Origin: Akanthomyces muscarius
Lineage: Eukaryota; Ascomycota; Sordariomycetes; Hypocreales; Cordycipitaceae
DNA length: 64,000 nucleotides
Reading direction: 5' to 3'
Assembly (NCBI RefSeq): GCF_028009165.1
Contig: NC_079246.1
Span: 1,054,001 to 1,118,000, forward strand
The notes under the pieces are model-generated. The model did not search any database, was not told the origin of the DNA, and worked only from the letters and a program-made list of their open reading frames with translations. The position numbers and the translations under genes are program-made. The stretch's first letter is position 1, and every line of letters starts with the position of its first letter. Positions 31,142-43,600 of the stretch are shown piece after piece.

Positions 31142-31665
31142 TCATAACATGGTGGGCAGTATATCCTTGTCAGACTTGCGATATGCTGCTGGTGCAGGGA
31201 CAGGCTTCAGACGCTCCGGCCAGCCAAATCCTCGCCAGCGCGACTTGCGCTTCCTTTTCCATCCCTGTTTCGGCCTTGTCACTCCTCCGTTCCCCATATT
31301 CTTCTTTGCGCTGACCGCTGCCTTGCGCGCTCGTCGCCGCCGGAAATACCAGACGGCGCCAATGAGGATGAGCAGGATGGGGACGCCGATGCCGAAGCCC
31401 AGAATGAACCGGGTGCTTCGCTCATCGCCGCCGCTGTTCTTCGCAACGATTCCACCGACCGCTATACCGCTGCCTGCTGTTGTCGCCGAGGCGCGCTTGA
31501 GATACTATTCCAAACAACCAATTGCGTTAGCAGTGGTGCGATTGAGACGTTTGATGCGGTGGTCGACCTCCGGTCGGGTGGTGCAGCCAACTTACCAGCT
31601 GGTAATCATGCGGAATATACATTCTTTATGATCTCATTGACAGCCAGCAAGCTGTCCGACGACAT
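31142..31665 (-). CDS. Small single-pass membrane protein with basic C-terminus
   Basis: Exon 2 (31504-31142) is a clear 120-residue frame. It contains a transmembrane segment FILGFGIGVPILLILIGAVW followed by YFRRRRARK, then a very basic tail (KQGWKRKRKSRWRGFGWPE) ending DILPTML. The charge pattern predicts an extracytoplasmic or lumenal N-terminus and a cytoplasmic C-terminus. Upstream is a good intron end (GCTAACGC branch, GGAATAG). Exon 1 is uncertain. Option A uses GTAAGT at 31595 and starts MYIPHDYQL at 31622 (91-bp intron). Option B uses GTATAT at 31620 and starts MSSDSLLAVNEIIKN at 31665 (116-bp intron). Both keep phase 0. The span given is option B; A has the better donor. No family recognised. 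Confidence 0.6.
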
Positions 31666-32815
31666 GTGCGCTTTATATTGTTGCTGGCGCGTTTCCTCGT
31701 GTTGAATCCCAGGCAAGTGCTCGTGTCGATTCGAATCTCAGGCTGTTGCGGAGAACAGCTGGTATGAGTGTCAAATATGTCAGGAGCCGCCACAGCGTCC
31801 AAATCTGCACTTTCGGCCAATTTTGAAGCATTCTACGGTGCCAAGCGACAATGACGTCCATTGCTCTCTGCCATGATGTCGTCGCCCCACAGTCACAGCC
31901 CTTCTCAACATAATCTCTCGAGATGAAGGCCAGAAGAAAACATGGGTATATTTGACACTCAATTGATCCAAATGTCGAGAGTTAAGCTTAATTTTTAGAC
32001 CCCATTGCGGACCATCGGTCTACGAGGTGCCGAAAGGTGATGTGCGGACTGAACGCTCCTATACGGTCTCGGCCTTTACTAGAAACAGCAGGTGTAACAT
32101 CTGAAGAACTAACAACACGCTACTTTCTTAATTGGCTGTATTATTGCTTTCCTATCAGTATCAAGAAAAGATTTACCTCTTTTTCCTGCTGTCATGCCTT
32201 CCCTCTCGAGACGTGCTGTGGCGGGCGCGCCAAGCCCAGACGCCAGTAAGCTGACTGCCAAGAGCTGTTAGCGGTAGACTCAAGACAGGGTGCGGCCAGG
32301 TCAAACCAAACATGATAAAGCCGGTCAGGCACCTCAAATGCTAGGTGTCATGAAAATTCAACAGGTTTGTCCTCACCCTGAGGCGATTGTAGTGCAAATG
32401 CACAAAGTTCGACATTGCTCAACTGTTTCTAAAACGCTGCTTAAATACACGAGCAAACTCAAAAAAATCCGGCATGGCTGATTAGAGAACGCCTCAACCA
32501 GGGTACACTAAACGAATGAATCAACTTGTCTTGAATAGGTAACGGCCGTTAGGCGGCACACTAGGAGCTTCTGTAGTGTCGCGGGGTCGTCGCGGGGTCA
32601 CAACAGAACGCTTCGCTTTTTTTTGTGTCAGTATCTAGAATGAACTCACTGTATCTTAAGGCCTAGACTCTTGGCTCAGGGGAAGTCGCTGTTGGTATCG
32701 GCGCTCGGGTGGTACTGTTCTCGTGTCTATATAAAGCTGCTCTTCTGTCCCGTCAACTCGAAGTCCCAGTCAAACTCTTCTTCATCTCCAGCACAACATC
32801 ATTACACATCTCAAA
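31666..32815. other. Intergenic, no gene seen
   Basis: About 1.15 kb between divergent genes, so it should hold both promoters. Short frames only. Confidence 0.45.
32728..32736 (+). promoter_or_regulatory. TATA box of the small secreted protein gene
   Basis: TATATAAAG, 88 bp upstream of the ATG at 32816, in a CT-rich context. A strong TATA box is typical of highly regulated genes. Confidence 0.6.
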
Positions 32816-33007
32816 ATGCAAATTCAAACTCTCTTCACCCTGGCCCTGGCCGCCCTCGTTGCGTCCTCTCCTCTTGAGGCACGCAAGCCCCCTACGCTGG
32901 CAGAATGCTGCTGCTGCAACGGAACGCCTGAGCTCGGCTGCCCTGCGAACCAGAACTGCACACCTATCCGACCTGGCACCTGCACCGTTACTCGCTGCCC
33001 TTTTTAA
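32816..33007 (+). CDS. Small secreted cysteine-rich protein
   Basis: Codes for 63 aa without introns. It starts MQIQTLFTLALAALVASSPL, a typical signal peptide with cleavage likely near residue 18-22. The mature part of about 40 residues holds eight cysteines: a run of four (ECCCCNG), then single ones in GCPANQNCTP, GTCTVTRCPF. An even number of Cys in so short a chain suggests a disulfide-stabilised extracellular peptide. Small cysteine-rich secreted proteins are common effector or antimicrobial candidates in fungi, but no named family matches and no activity is claimed. It is preceded by a strong TATA box and a CT-rich leader. Confidence 0.78.
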   Translation: MQIQTLFTLALAALVASSPLEARKPPTLAECCCCNGTPELGCPANQNCTPIRPGTCTVTRCPF

Positions 33008-33661
33008 AACGAACATTTCTGACAGCATGTGTGCTTGTCGACCATGAATCGACCTTTCCGGCTATACCGGGGAAAGGGTTGTGGCGGCCTCCAGCGGAGG
33101 CGCTGCCTTACTTTGGGAAAGATGGAAGCATGATAGGCCAAAGCGGTTGAGAATCAGCTATCAACAATGAATCACGATATATACAAAACATTGATCTCTG
33201 TGAGGATAATCTAAAGTGGTGAAAATGTCGAACGTGATGGCTGCGGATGCTTTTACACTCCGCTCCGCGCGCGTATGAGTAGGTTGCAGCGCTGCGGATG
33301 TAATTTGTCCTGCAGAGCGATTCGGTCGGGTTGCGGAAGCAGCTTTCTAGATAAATCCCGGAAACACAGATCGAAGCTTCAAAAAAAAAAGCTGCGTATG
33401 CCTCCGCGGAACGAATGCATCCGCCAATTTGTAAGCACCACCAGCCTCACGACCAGCGCAGTTTAGTAAACAATGTCATGAGGCATCACAAGCCACAAAG
33501 CACCAGAAAAAGTGCAGCCGGTTCGAACGAGGCCTGCTATAAAGCAGCCGCAGCAAAGTATAAATGAAGCACAACTGCCCTTTGGGAATGTTGGTTCATT
33601 CATACCATGCTTCCGTCCTCTCAGGAATCAATCTATAATCCTCGGAATGCCACTTGCGATC
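33008..33661. other. Intergenic with possible stem-loop and MDR promoter
   Basis: A short perfect inverted repeat, GCCTCC-AGC-GGAGGC (33087-33101), lies about 80 bp after the secreted-protein stop and may form a hairpin in its 3' UTR. TATAAA at 33538 and TATAAAT at 33559 sit about 100-125 bp before the next start codon. Confidence 0.45.
33559..33565 (+). promoter_or_regulatory. TATA box of the dehydrogenase gene
   Basis: TATAAAT about 100 bp upstream of the ATG at 33662. A second TATAAA lies at 33538-33543. Confidence 0.45.
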
Positions 33662-34781
33662 ATGTCTCAGACTGCACTGATAATCAGCAAGCCTGGGGAG
33701 CCTCTGGAAAAAATCACCAGATCTGTTCCCGCCCCGGCTCCACAGGAAGTCTTGATCAAGAATCATGCTATTGGATGTAAGTCTTCCTTCTCGCCAAGTA
33801 CAGGCACTGGTCAAACCATGGGTTCAACTCATGACTCGATTAGTAAACCCGCATGATAGGAAGATTCGCGATCTCGGGGCTATAGTCCCCCTCGACAAGT
33901 TTCCGTACATTACTGGCAACGATATATCCGGTGTCGTCGAGACAGTTGGCGAAGGAGTGACCAATGCCAATGTCGTTGATCGGGTCTTCACTCAGGCAGC
34001 TAGCACCTCGCTTGATACTTCTGGGCTACAAGAGTACACCATCACCTCTTCCGCTCTACTGGCCAAAATCCCCGGTTCCATGACGTTTGAAGAGGCAGCA
34101 ACGCTGCCCGTCTGCGCCCCCTCCGTGGCCACCGCCCTCTTCCACTCCACCGGCCTCGGACTGCCACTCTTTGACAACATCGCCGAGTTTGACTACCCAT
34201 CCAAGACAATTCTCATTCTCGGCGGCGGCTCCAACTGCGGGAAAGCAGCCATTCAGCTCTCGCGTCTCGTCGGGTTCGGCACGATCGTCACCGTCGCTTC
34301 AAAGAGCCCCGAGAAGGAAGCCAAGCTTAAGCAGCTCGGTGCCACCGTCGTCGTGGACCGCCACTCGCCCTCACTGCAGGAGGATGTCCGCGAGGCCGGG
34401 GGCGACGATTTGGTTTACGCCGTGGAAACTGTCAGCCAGGGCGAAAAGGGACATACCCTCGGCGTCAGCGCCCTTTCCAACAACGCCAGAGGCACCCTTG
34501 TGACAATCACCCATGGCACGGTGGATGAATCCGCCATCGGGGAGAAAAGGGCAGGATACGAGAAGCGCTTCACTGTCGGATCCAGTCACGTCTATCCGGA
34601 GTTCGGTGAGAAGGTGTGGTCTGAGCTGCCTAAATGGATACAGTCAGGCAACATTGTGCCCTTTTCGTTCAGAACCATCAGAGGTCTTGACGCAGCAGCG
34701 GTGAACGCAGCTATTGACGAGTACCGAAGTGGAGGAGAGGTGGTAAAGGCCGTTGTTGTGCCTCATGAACAGGCCTCTTAG
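33662..34781 (+). CDS. Zinc-independent medium-chain dehydrogenase/reductase (ToxD/enoyl reductase-like)
   Basis: Exon 1 is 33662-33776. A 67-bp intron (33777-33843; GTAAGT start, CATGACTC, GATTAG end) follows, and exon 2 is 33844-34781. Codes for 350 aa. The splice joins NHAIG to LNPHDRKIRDLG, restoring the family motif after the GroES-like start (VPAPAPQEVLIKNHAIG). The substrate half has PYITGNDISGVVETVGEGV. The Rossmann half starts at about residue 162 with LILGGGSNCGKAAIQLSR and TIVTVASKSPEKEAKLKQLG. The catalytic zinc Cys-His pattern of alcohol dehydrogenases is missing, so it is probably an NADPH-dependent quinone or enoyl reductase-like enzyme. Relatives include stand-alone trans-enoyl reductases of polyketide clusters, but no such cluster is visible here. 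An in-frame ATG at 33647 (MPLAI) is an alternative start. Confidence 0.85.
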
Positions 34782-36535
34782 TTGCCAATGATTCATGTAG
34801 TGAAAGGACTTGTTGTTAGAAGGAAAAGCCACTGCGCCATGCCTGTGGTCTCGGCTTAGGACACACATGTCCTCTCATGAACCGAGCTCTTCTCTGCCAT
34901 AAGTTGTCAATACCATTACTAACAATACCTATGTAATACATAAAGCGTTAGAAGTACTATGAATTTGTGAACGATCGATCCACGCGTTTAATTGCGTTTG
35001 AGTGCGATGGAGAGAGGAAAGAGGCGTCACTCGCCAGTTCTCTGCTTCTCCCGATGACGGCTACCCTACAGAGGATTGTCATTCAATAACCTCAACTCGT
35101 TTACACCTGACTATGGAACTCAAAGTATTGCAGTGTCATATTTTGAGCAACCAGCCCCTGCCTTGGGAATGTTGCAAAGGGCCCGAAAAACCACTTGAAT
35201 AGTCGTGTCAGGCAGATGGCACGTTGCAACAAAGTGTTGTCGCTCACGAGCACGAACCGGCCCTTCCAGGGATTTGCATAAGTTGAAATCCGACGCAAGG
35301 CAGCCTATCACCGGGGCATAATTACAGATTGAGAAAAAGTTGAATCCTTCGCAACCCCGGCGGCTTTTTGCTCTCGGCCGCTTACTCGAAAGAGGTCAGG
35401 CCGCCCGCTATGCTCCCGAAAATCCTTTCAATACAACAATAGAAAAGCTCCTAGGGCTGACATTGATATACGAGAAATGAAGTAATAGCAACAAGGCGAC
35501 GGAGTCGATGGACCCAGTCGCACCGGCGGCATCAACTAACCGATCTCAGTCTATCGGCGATGTCCATTTCAAGATGTGGCTATTTCGTTTATTTCTTTGG
35601 ACAAGTGCCGATGGCGTGAGCCTAGTGTCGCTAGCAGCCGCTTGGTAAAATTCGTTGAGAAGAAGGATTCTCGTATCCTGCAGTGCCAACGGACACGGAC
35701 TGGCTGGGCCAGTCTTCCGTGGGGGGCTGTGCGGCGATGCTCCTTGGTATTGGCAAACTCGTGCGAATAGAAAGAGAAGCATCTTCCAACTACTGCAGCT
35801 TCAGCTACGCGAAAGCTCTTTATGATGTATAATCCATTATCGGTCCATCATTGTTACCTCTGTCATCGCTCCCGATCGTCAAGATGCCGAGTGCACGCTG
35901 CCGAACAATTAAGCATCACGTTTACAAGAAGCCGAGGCCAAACAAATGCCAAGCAGCTTTCAGCTGCAGAAGTTTCCACAATTTTTGATTCTTTTTTGCA
36001 TACTAAACAAGTCAAAGGAGCAAGCATGCTTGAAAGCCTTGCTATGACGGAGTACGCATGCAGTGCCTTCCTCATTCCGGCGCGATCAATGACCCCATAC
36101 GGGAGCAGATTTCAACCTACCCGAGAGAAGACATTTACTTGCATTTGCACATCAATGAAGCCCATCGCTGTTTTCAACAGCCAGTTTTGGCGCCGCGCGT
36201 CCTGACGGCTTTTGGGGCTGTGGAGTGAGACAGTTCGAGTCAGGGCCGTTGAGAGAGTGGCCCCGTGGCGTCGACCACGGCACATACGTAATGCAAGCAA
36301 CTTCAGCTGGAAACACTGGCAAACCAAATAGGACGTAATCAGTATTTGGCCTGCCACGGATGCGCCCGACAAGGGAAGCGTAATCAGTATGGCCGTGTCG
36401 ATTTATATGGCTGCCGCGAAGCCGAGATCTCGTCCATTGCAAGCTGCCGTCTGTTCTGGCTACTGGTAGAGAAGCAAACATTCCAAGGGTCCAACCATTA
36501 CCCGGTCCAGAGGGGGGGTTTTGAGGCGGGAAACT

Positions 36536-36551
36536 GGGGGGGGGGGGGGGG
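36536..36551 (+). repeat. G homopolymer, 16 nt
   Basis: Uninterrupted run of 16 G on the plus strand, preceded by a shorter run of seven G at about 36512. Confidence 0.9.
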
Positions 36552-39500
36552 CGCGGCAGATGCAAATCGTCTTGCGCGGCGTGGCTTCGCACCTCGCTGC
36601 GCAGATCCTATTGTCATTCTGGCGCCGAAATGCTGCACGTAAGATTCCGGTTGCCGGAAGGGCCTCCTGCCAGAACACTGCAAGCGCCTCCTGAAATCAT
36701 GGAACTTGGACTGCCAGGGCGTGACCAGATATGTTGGAGGCCGCAGCGTCCTATTTTGGGTACTCCATTTGTCTAGGGTATTGTTAGAAGCAGTACAAGC
36801 TAGCACGAACCGCTGGAGGAATTCGAAGACACGTAGGGTAATTTGCAGGCTTACACGCCAGGCAGAGAGTAAACTGTACATTGTTAATGCGACGTGGCTT
36901 AATTGGCCATCACGCTCGTCTGGCTGCTGGGTTCGGGTCAGAGCAAGTTTGAATGGAGGGGAATTGGAGTAATAAAGATAAAAACCACAATCTATGCCTC
37001 TTCTTTGCGTCAATGCCGCCTTGACATCTCATCCGCCGGAGAATCTTGCTGTCGATCGACTACAGATGTGCCGACAAAGCCCTGCCTACCTCAAGCCCAC
37101 GCTGACGGGCATCACGCAAGTTCCCTATGCGACAGGCACTCGGCACTACAAGCCCAAAATAAATATAAAGAGGGCTGAGTCGAGTCGGACATCGCATTCT
37201 GTCTGGCTATCGCAGCCACCGCCATACTGTACATGGTGGGATTACACGCCGAATGGCACGCAGCCTGAAGGATGGATGAAGAAAAGCCGCAGAAGAGCAA
37301 AGGAAGCATAATGCTACACCGACACCTGGCCCTTGCTTTTCGGTCAATTAATAACGTACCAATTGGCAAGTGCATCAAAAGTGCATCAGCGGCGATGTTG
37401 CACTCTCCGTCCCTTGTCACCCGCACACTCCCCCCGAGTTCCGGACTCCAGTTGGCCTGTACCTCAAAGCTGCCCGTTTCCCGAGCAAAGCACGCATTCA
37501 CACACCTCGAGTCCCCGCAAGAAAACGGGGACGGCATTCTAGGCTGCAGTATTTTCTGCTTTCCTGTTTGTCCAGCGAAAAGCGGGATTCTGGATCCTTT
37601 TTTTGACTGTGGGAGTCGCAGCATAAATGGAGTCGGGCCGGTGTAGGCTGTGAGAGCCAAAAAAAAAAGAAGAGGGAGACCAGGGCAGCACGGTTCAGAG
37701 GACAGGGTTACAACGGGCCAATATCAAGGCTATTTAAAGCCCGTTGTGAAGCCAGACCGCACACAAGAACCAATCAACAAAGATAAGCGCTTTCGAGAGG
37801 ACTGGGTGGGTGTCGACCACAAGGGGGCGTGAGCTCTGCCAGGCCCAAGGACAATGAACCAAGATATCTCCCGTCTTCGTGTCTACTTGACACAAAATGT
37901 GTACTAGAATGATGATTTCGCCGCTGCGAGGCCCCTTTGTCGCCAATTGATCTGTGCAGCCATACTCCGTACACCCTCCACCCATCCCTATATTAGACTC
38001 GCAGCGCCGTGTGCAGACGACGGTGGTCAGCCACTCACTACCAACGCATCAGCGGGCGAAAAAGGTGTGCGAGATGCATCGCGGGATCGGCTTGCACTCT
38101 CCAACCTAGTTAGCGCGGGTCCCGTAGCCCAGCCCTGTCGGGCCATTTACGGCAGCACGGAGGGATTTCCACCGTGGCCTGGCAAGGCTTTGTGCACCCA
38201 GCTCGCCTTTACATGGTGCGCGAGACAACGGGCGGGTGGGCAAAAAAGCAAATGCGAGCATCTGAAAATGGGACGTGTTGTCCTCTCTCTTCCCCCATGT
38301 CCTTGAGCTACGTCAACTCGGGTGTGCTTTTGCTGATTTTGCTTGGGGCCGGCCTTTGACAACCTCGGCGGGAGCAAAGTTTGGTTGCCAGTTTTGTCCA
38401 TTGTCAGATTCGTTCTTCTTTCGTTTACCCGGGATCTGAGATTCAAAGGTAGTCGGCTGGGGGCGTGGCGAAATCGCTGACAGAGAGGGGGGCGTGTGTC
38501 TGTGTTGCTTTGTTGCAACCACGGACCGGACGCTGACTAGCGGAGGTGTGATGAGCAGCGAGAGAGCGGGAGGGTCGGACGGACCAGACCATTTCCAACT
38601 CTGGAACCTTTTCCGAGATTTCAAGCTCAGGGGCCCCAAACAGCCTGAAGGAAAAAGGCGGCGACAATCAGTTACTGCATTCAAACGAATAGCGTGCGGC
38701 AGCCGCAGCAAAGGAACCACGTCGTTGCAGAGCCGTGTCATATGTGGTGGTATTCTGCATCCTTGGCTCGCACGAAAAGCACGTCTGTAGATCCCTGGCG
38801 TGAGTATGTATGGGTGCTTTTGCAAGTGAGGAGTCGGGCTTTTCTGCTACGTTTGATGTCATTTGAATGGTCACATTCGTTCATCACGGAAAGTACTGCG
38901 CTCGCGGCGACACTGTCCAAGCTGCGGTCATTTGCACTCGGGCGCAGTTAAACATTGTTTGCATAAAAGCACAGCCATCAGACAACGCATCATCTCGATG
39001 AAACGACCACATCTGCATGCGTGATGCGATGTTGAGATGCATTGATAGTCCGAGGCGGCGCGCGCATGCGTAGCATTAGCAGATGCGATCCCAATGTTTC
39101 AGCCCTTTTCTCGTGCCTTGCCCAGTCCGCCCTACTCTTGGCTCTTCCATTGACAGACAACTGCATGTATCACAAGACCTGCTGGCAAAGACCAAGTTTG
39201 TGATGACTTGTCAGACCTGCAGGGAATGTTGAGGACAGCAACAGCACGCCTCGCGGAAGCAATGCCGCACCGGTGACAAGCCAAGACCAAACGTGGTCCC
39301 GCGGCTCAGAGACCTTTTCTGTGTCACCTCACGACAATCCAAGGCCATGGCTGCAGCAGCAGAAGCAAGACACACGAGTTTGCTTCACAAGGCTGGCTGT
39401 GCATATGCGGCGCGCCCCCGACCGAGCTGAGCAAGCCCACCGTCGTGGCGGTTAGGCACGGGAAACTTTTTGCCTCCCAGCTATCGAACGTCCTGCCATG

Positions 39501-39816
39501 CCTTGTGACCACGTCATTGAGCACTCAATGTAAAAGCTCCGGATCACCAAGTTTCCAGATTTGTTTTTAGTGTGCCTTGCGGCTTTGCTTGTCAGGAGCC
39601 AGGGCTGGGCAGCTCGATTGGTCAACGGGCCCCGACAGGAAAACGCGCCGATTGTCACCACATTCGAGCCAGCCACCCGAGTGAAACCACAGCTGGACTG
39701 GAGACTAGAGGCGTCACTAAAACGTTAGTGGCGAAGCTGCAAGGCCAGTCAGAGCCCTGCCGGATCAAGATTGCAGCGAGCAGGTGGGACAAAAAGGCCC
39801 GGCCGGGTTGGGGTGG

Positions 39817-39829
39817 CCCCCCCCCCCCC
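39817..39829 (+). repeat. C homopolymer, 13 nt
   Basis: Uninterrupted run of C on the plus strand, that is G on the minus strand, opposite in orientation to the other three tracts of this region. Confidence 0.9.
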
Positions 39830-40673
39830 AAGCCTAGTCAAGCCAAGCCAAGCCTGCGAGTTGAAAGGATCAACTAATAACTAAATTAGCGCCCAGCCCT
39901 GCTGTTGGGCTGTCGTTTATGCCGCAGTTGCCTTTCCGGCGCAAAGGTGGGCAAACTCGGTTCGGAATGTGACTGGCCGCCTAATTGTTCCCTTTGCTTC
40001 GACGTCGCCTTGCAAGGACAGGCTAGCGTGTTCAAGGAAGAGGAAGAAAAAAACGATCAGTCATCTAGTTAATAGCGGAAGCCGGCTCGCTCGGGCAACT
40101 CTGCCGTTTGGGCAAAGGTCCGGCCGTCCTCTCATGCATGCAAGCCAAGGAGCAGGCCAATACCAAGGTTTATCACATTCCAAAAAAAGCATTGGCCCAT
40201 TCGGGACCGTGCATTAATTGAATTTTGCACTTTATTCCTGCATTGTGAAGCTTCCCGACTTGCTGACCTCCTGTTCGAGGCGCCTTCTCTCGCCTTCTTA
40301 CCCTAAAAGACGCAAGAACTCTAATAATAAAGATGACGGCCCCGCGCAGCTGAAGTTTGCATACACGCCAATAACGGGGCAGCTGTGCTGCTCTCTCTGG
40401 GAAGCTGGGTTGGGAATCCAGCTAGTGTAAACGACGAATGCGACCGGGTGGGCGGTGAGGTGCTTGCTGCATTATCATTCTTTCTTTCCAAGACACAAAC
40501 ACTACCCAAAACGTTGCAACGGTAGACTGTACAGGTGGCACATAATCATGAGCCACCTCGGGCCCGAGTTGTCCGCACCGTGGGCACTTTTGCGTGCTCA
40601 GCCCTGCTGCCCAAGCCATCCACTGCAACCGTTCAATGCAACTTGGATTGCACTGCAGCAGCATGCTGGAGGA

Positions 40674-40695
40674 GGGGGGGGGGGGGGGGGGGGGG
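40674..40695 (+). repeat. G homopolymer, 22 nt
   Basis: Uninterrupted run of 22 G on the plus strand inside otherwise unique sequence. Confidence 0.9.
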
Positions 40696-43600
40696 CATAC
40701 CAGCCTATCAAATTAGTTTGCAACAGATTATACCTCGCAAAGGAACTTCTTGGCTTTGTGCAATCCCAGTCATATTAATGACCCTTGCAGCAAAATACCC
40801 AAACTATCGCATGCAGGCTGGAAGCAAGGCTAGCCAAGGCGACGGCGAGACGACGCCCCCGTCTCCAGAATTGGTTGAGGCTTGCTGCCACACGCCAGAT
40901 GGTAGCAAAGATCCTGGGCTAGATCCAAACTTCCAACTAGTTAGTCCTGTTCGACTTGTAGGCGCACCAGTCAGCGTACGACGAGCGACATGCAATGTGA
41001 CAACGCCAAAAGAAAAGATTCCTCTGCCAATGTTAGCAATGCGGAAAGCGCATAGTGAGAGACACATGGGGGGCCCTACGCCAACGGAACCCGTCTTAAC
41101 CTTCCGGGCAGCTCTCCGCTTGCCCTGCCACAGAGATTGAGGCGATTAGATTGAAAATGAAGACTAAATAGCTGGCTTTTCTTGGCCGCTTATTCCTCGT
41201 TTGAGGCGGAGGCGGAGGCGGCCGGTTTCTTCTTCTTTCTTCTTCTTTTTTTTTTTTTTCAATCACACCTCCCTGAAGCAACCTTGATATGCATGCATGC
41301 ATTTCTGCAAATGGAGTGCCGATCTGCAGCAACATGGGTGGAAGGAGAGCCAACTCCGCCGGGCTTGTGAAGAGGTCTGGACGAAGCATCGCGCCATATC
41401 TGTATTACCAGTATTTTCATTTCTTTCGGTAAGGCTAATGGGGTAAGATATCGGCGCACGATTAGCCTGGCACGCAGCAAAAACGTGGCCGAAACACGAA
41501 ACCCCCGATCCTTGTGGTCCAGGGAATGATACCGAGCACTGCCTCGTCGTAATTTCCTTTTCTAGTTCGTCTCATCTCGCCAGTAGAGAAGGGGAAAGCA
41601 AAGGGTAGATCGACACGGTAGGGAAAAGAGTAGGCCTACTCACTCGGCTTCACATCACAGCAAGCAGCCTTGCCAACCAAATGTCGAACATTCGGCTTGG
41701 AAAGCACTTGTGGAGGCCATACCTGGAACCCGGATGCTGCATTGCCGCAAGTCTGGCGACTGGGTTATTTAGTTGTCCTCTTGCTGTTCACCCCCGCCTC
41801 CCTTGTGCAGTGAGACGTGCAGACGGCAGTTATAAAAAGAAATTCACCTGCGTCCATCCAGCATAACAACGCATTGCCAATCACGCCTTACCACCGCCAA
41901 ATGTTACCTTTTTTTTTTGGTAGCACCAGTCTTTACCAGTAGCTGGCTGCCAGGTTTTCTTTTGCAGGCCCTCATCGGGAATCCATTCGTCTCAGTCTTG
42001 GACCTGGCCTTTCGTATTCTCAGACCCCAACATGTCTCTGAGATTGGCCACATGGGCTGCCCTGCGGGAAGGCGGGCTGTGGCTTCTCCAAGTAGGATGG
42101 GATGCAGAACCAAGATGCCAGGCAAAAAGCAGCTCCATTCCGTCTGCGATGTCCCGGCATCGCAACCCTGGCCCCCACTCTCACGTCGCTGTGTTGAAAA
42201 CTGCCGTGCGCCATCGAATGCACCAGCGCCTTTGTTGTCGTCGGTTGACTCGATTCGGAATACTTTGCACCGTCTCCTTGAACCGTGGGCAGGACTACGT
42301 AAAAAAGACGGGAAGCGCCCAAGAGCAGAAGAAGTCTCGCCGCACAACTGCCACTAGAAACACAGTAGAGCAGCAATAGTTTCAAAGCTGTCGCTATTCT
42401 TTGACCTACCAATAGTTGTCTGATTTTTTCTTCTTCGTTTTCCGACGGTCCCGCTGATGGCCCTCCTTTCCACTGCCGTTGCTATTACCGACCACCGTTG
42501 CCGCTGGCGCCAACTAGGCCCGCCCAAAGAGGGCGTTTCGGACCTTTTCCTCTGTAACAAGATCTCGTCTTGGCCCAGCCAAGAAAAGCTTGGACTTGTC
42601 AGTATGGCGAATGTCTACAAGCGACGGCGCTTGTGGGCACTTGATCTTGGCTCCGATTATAAATCGCTGGTGCGCCCATGTAGTTCGGCTACTGGACTTT
42701 GTGGCTGTCTGCGACGTCGCAACGGAAAACTCCGTCTCTGAATTTTCCTCATCTGCGACAAACCAGTATACCGAAGCTACAGCCATGTAGATCCTAGGGT
42801 CACATGTAACCTTGATCTTTGGATCTGCCTTTGATGCTTTGAGCGCTGCCCGGCTTTTTGTTCTGAGCTCCCGCAGCTGTATTACCAGTAGAAATGGTCC
42901 TCGGACGATGGCTGGTAAATAAAAGGTGCTCGAAAATGCTCTCACCTGCAAGCCCGTCCCTCCCACTAAGCACACACCCTCTCTGCGCTTTCCCCTGTCG
43001 GGTAAGACATGCCCGCTAGCCAGCCCGATCAGGAATGCTTCCACAAGGCAATCTCGAACACTGCCCTAAGAGGCAAGCTGTTACGCGTATACAAAAGTCC
43101 GTGCTGGCGTCCCCATTCTTAGGGAACTAGCGCCTCCGCTCGACGTGCAGCTGTGTGTCTGGCCAGTACAGGGCCTTTTGGGAGGGGAGGGTTCGAGTTC
43201 CTTGCCGAACTGTAGAGTAAGCACGGAGATCGATGAGCTCGTCAGCGACCCACGTCAACGGGATTCAGAAACATCGTGTAAGAGCCGTATAAGCACCATC
43301 GATGAGTGATGTTTTTCCGCTAATCTTTTCGCTGCTGCCTGCGGCGTGCCTTCCGCTACTGGGATAGGTGAAAATTTGAAGAAAAGAATGTAAGCGAAAA
43401 CAAGAGGCCGTCGAAATCGACATGACGGACAAGATTATGCTTTCGGGCTGCCAGACAACGCTATGACTGGGAACTCGCTTCACCAGCAGAGCGCATAAAG
43501 CTGGACTGAGCTGAATGGTGCCTCAGGTTAAACTTATCGACCGGGAGTTGATTCCATCATGCATCCCGTTGGAGATGCTAGTGTATCCCACAGCGTAAAT

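Noticed and set aside
40535..41140. 201-codon frame in the desert
   Set aside because: It crosses the 22-G tract (a poly-Gly run) and has no motif or natural composition.
43130..43220. tRNA-like B-box GGTTCGAGTTC near 43190
   Set aside because: No matching A-box at the right distance, and no acceptor stem pairing could be found around it.
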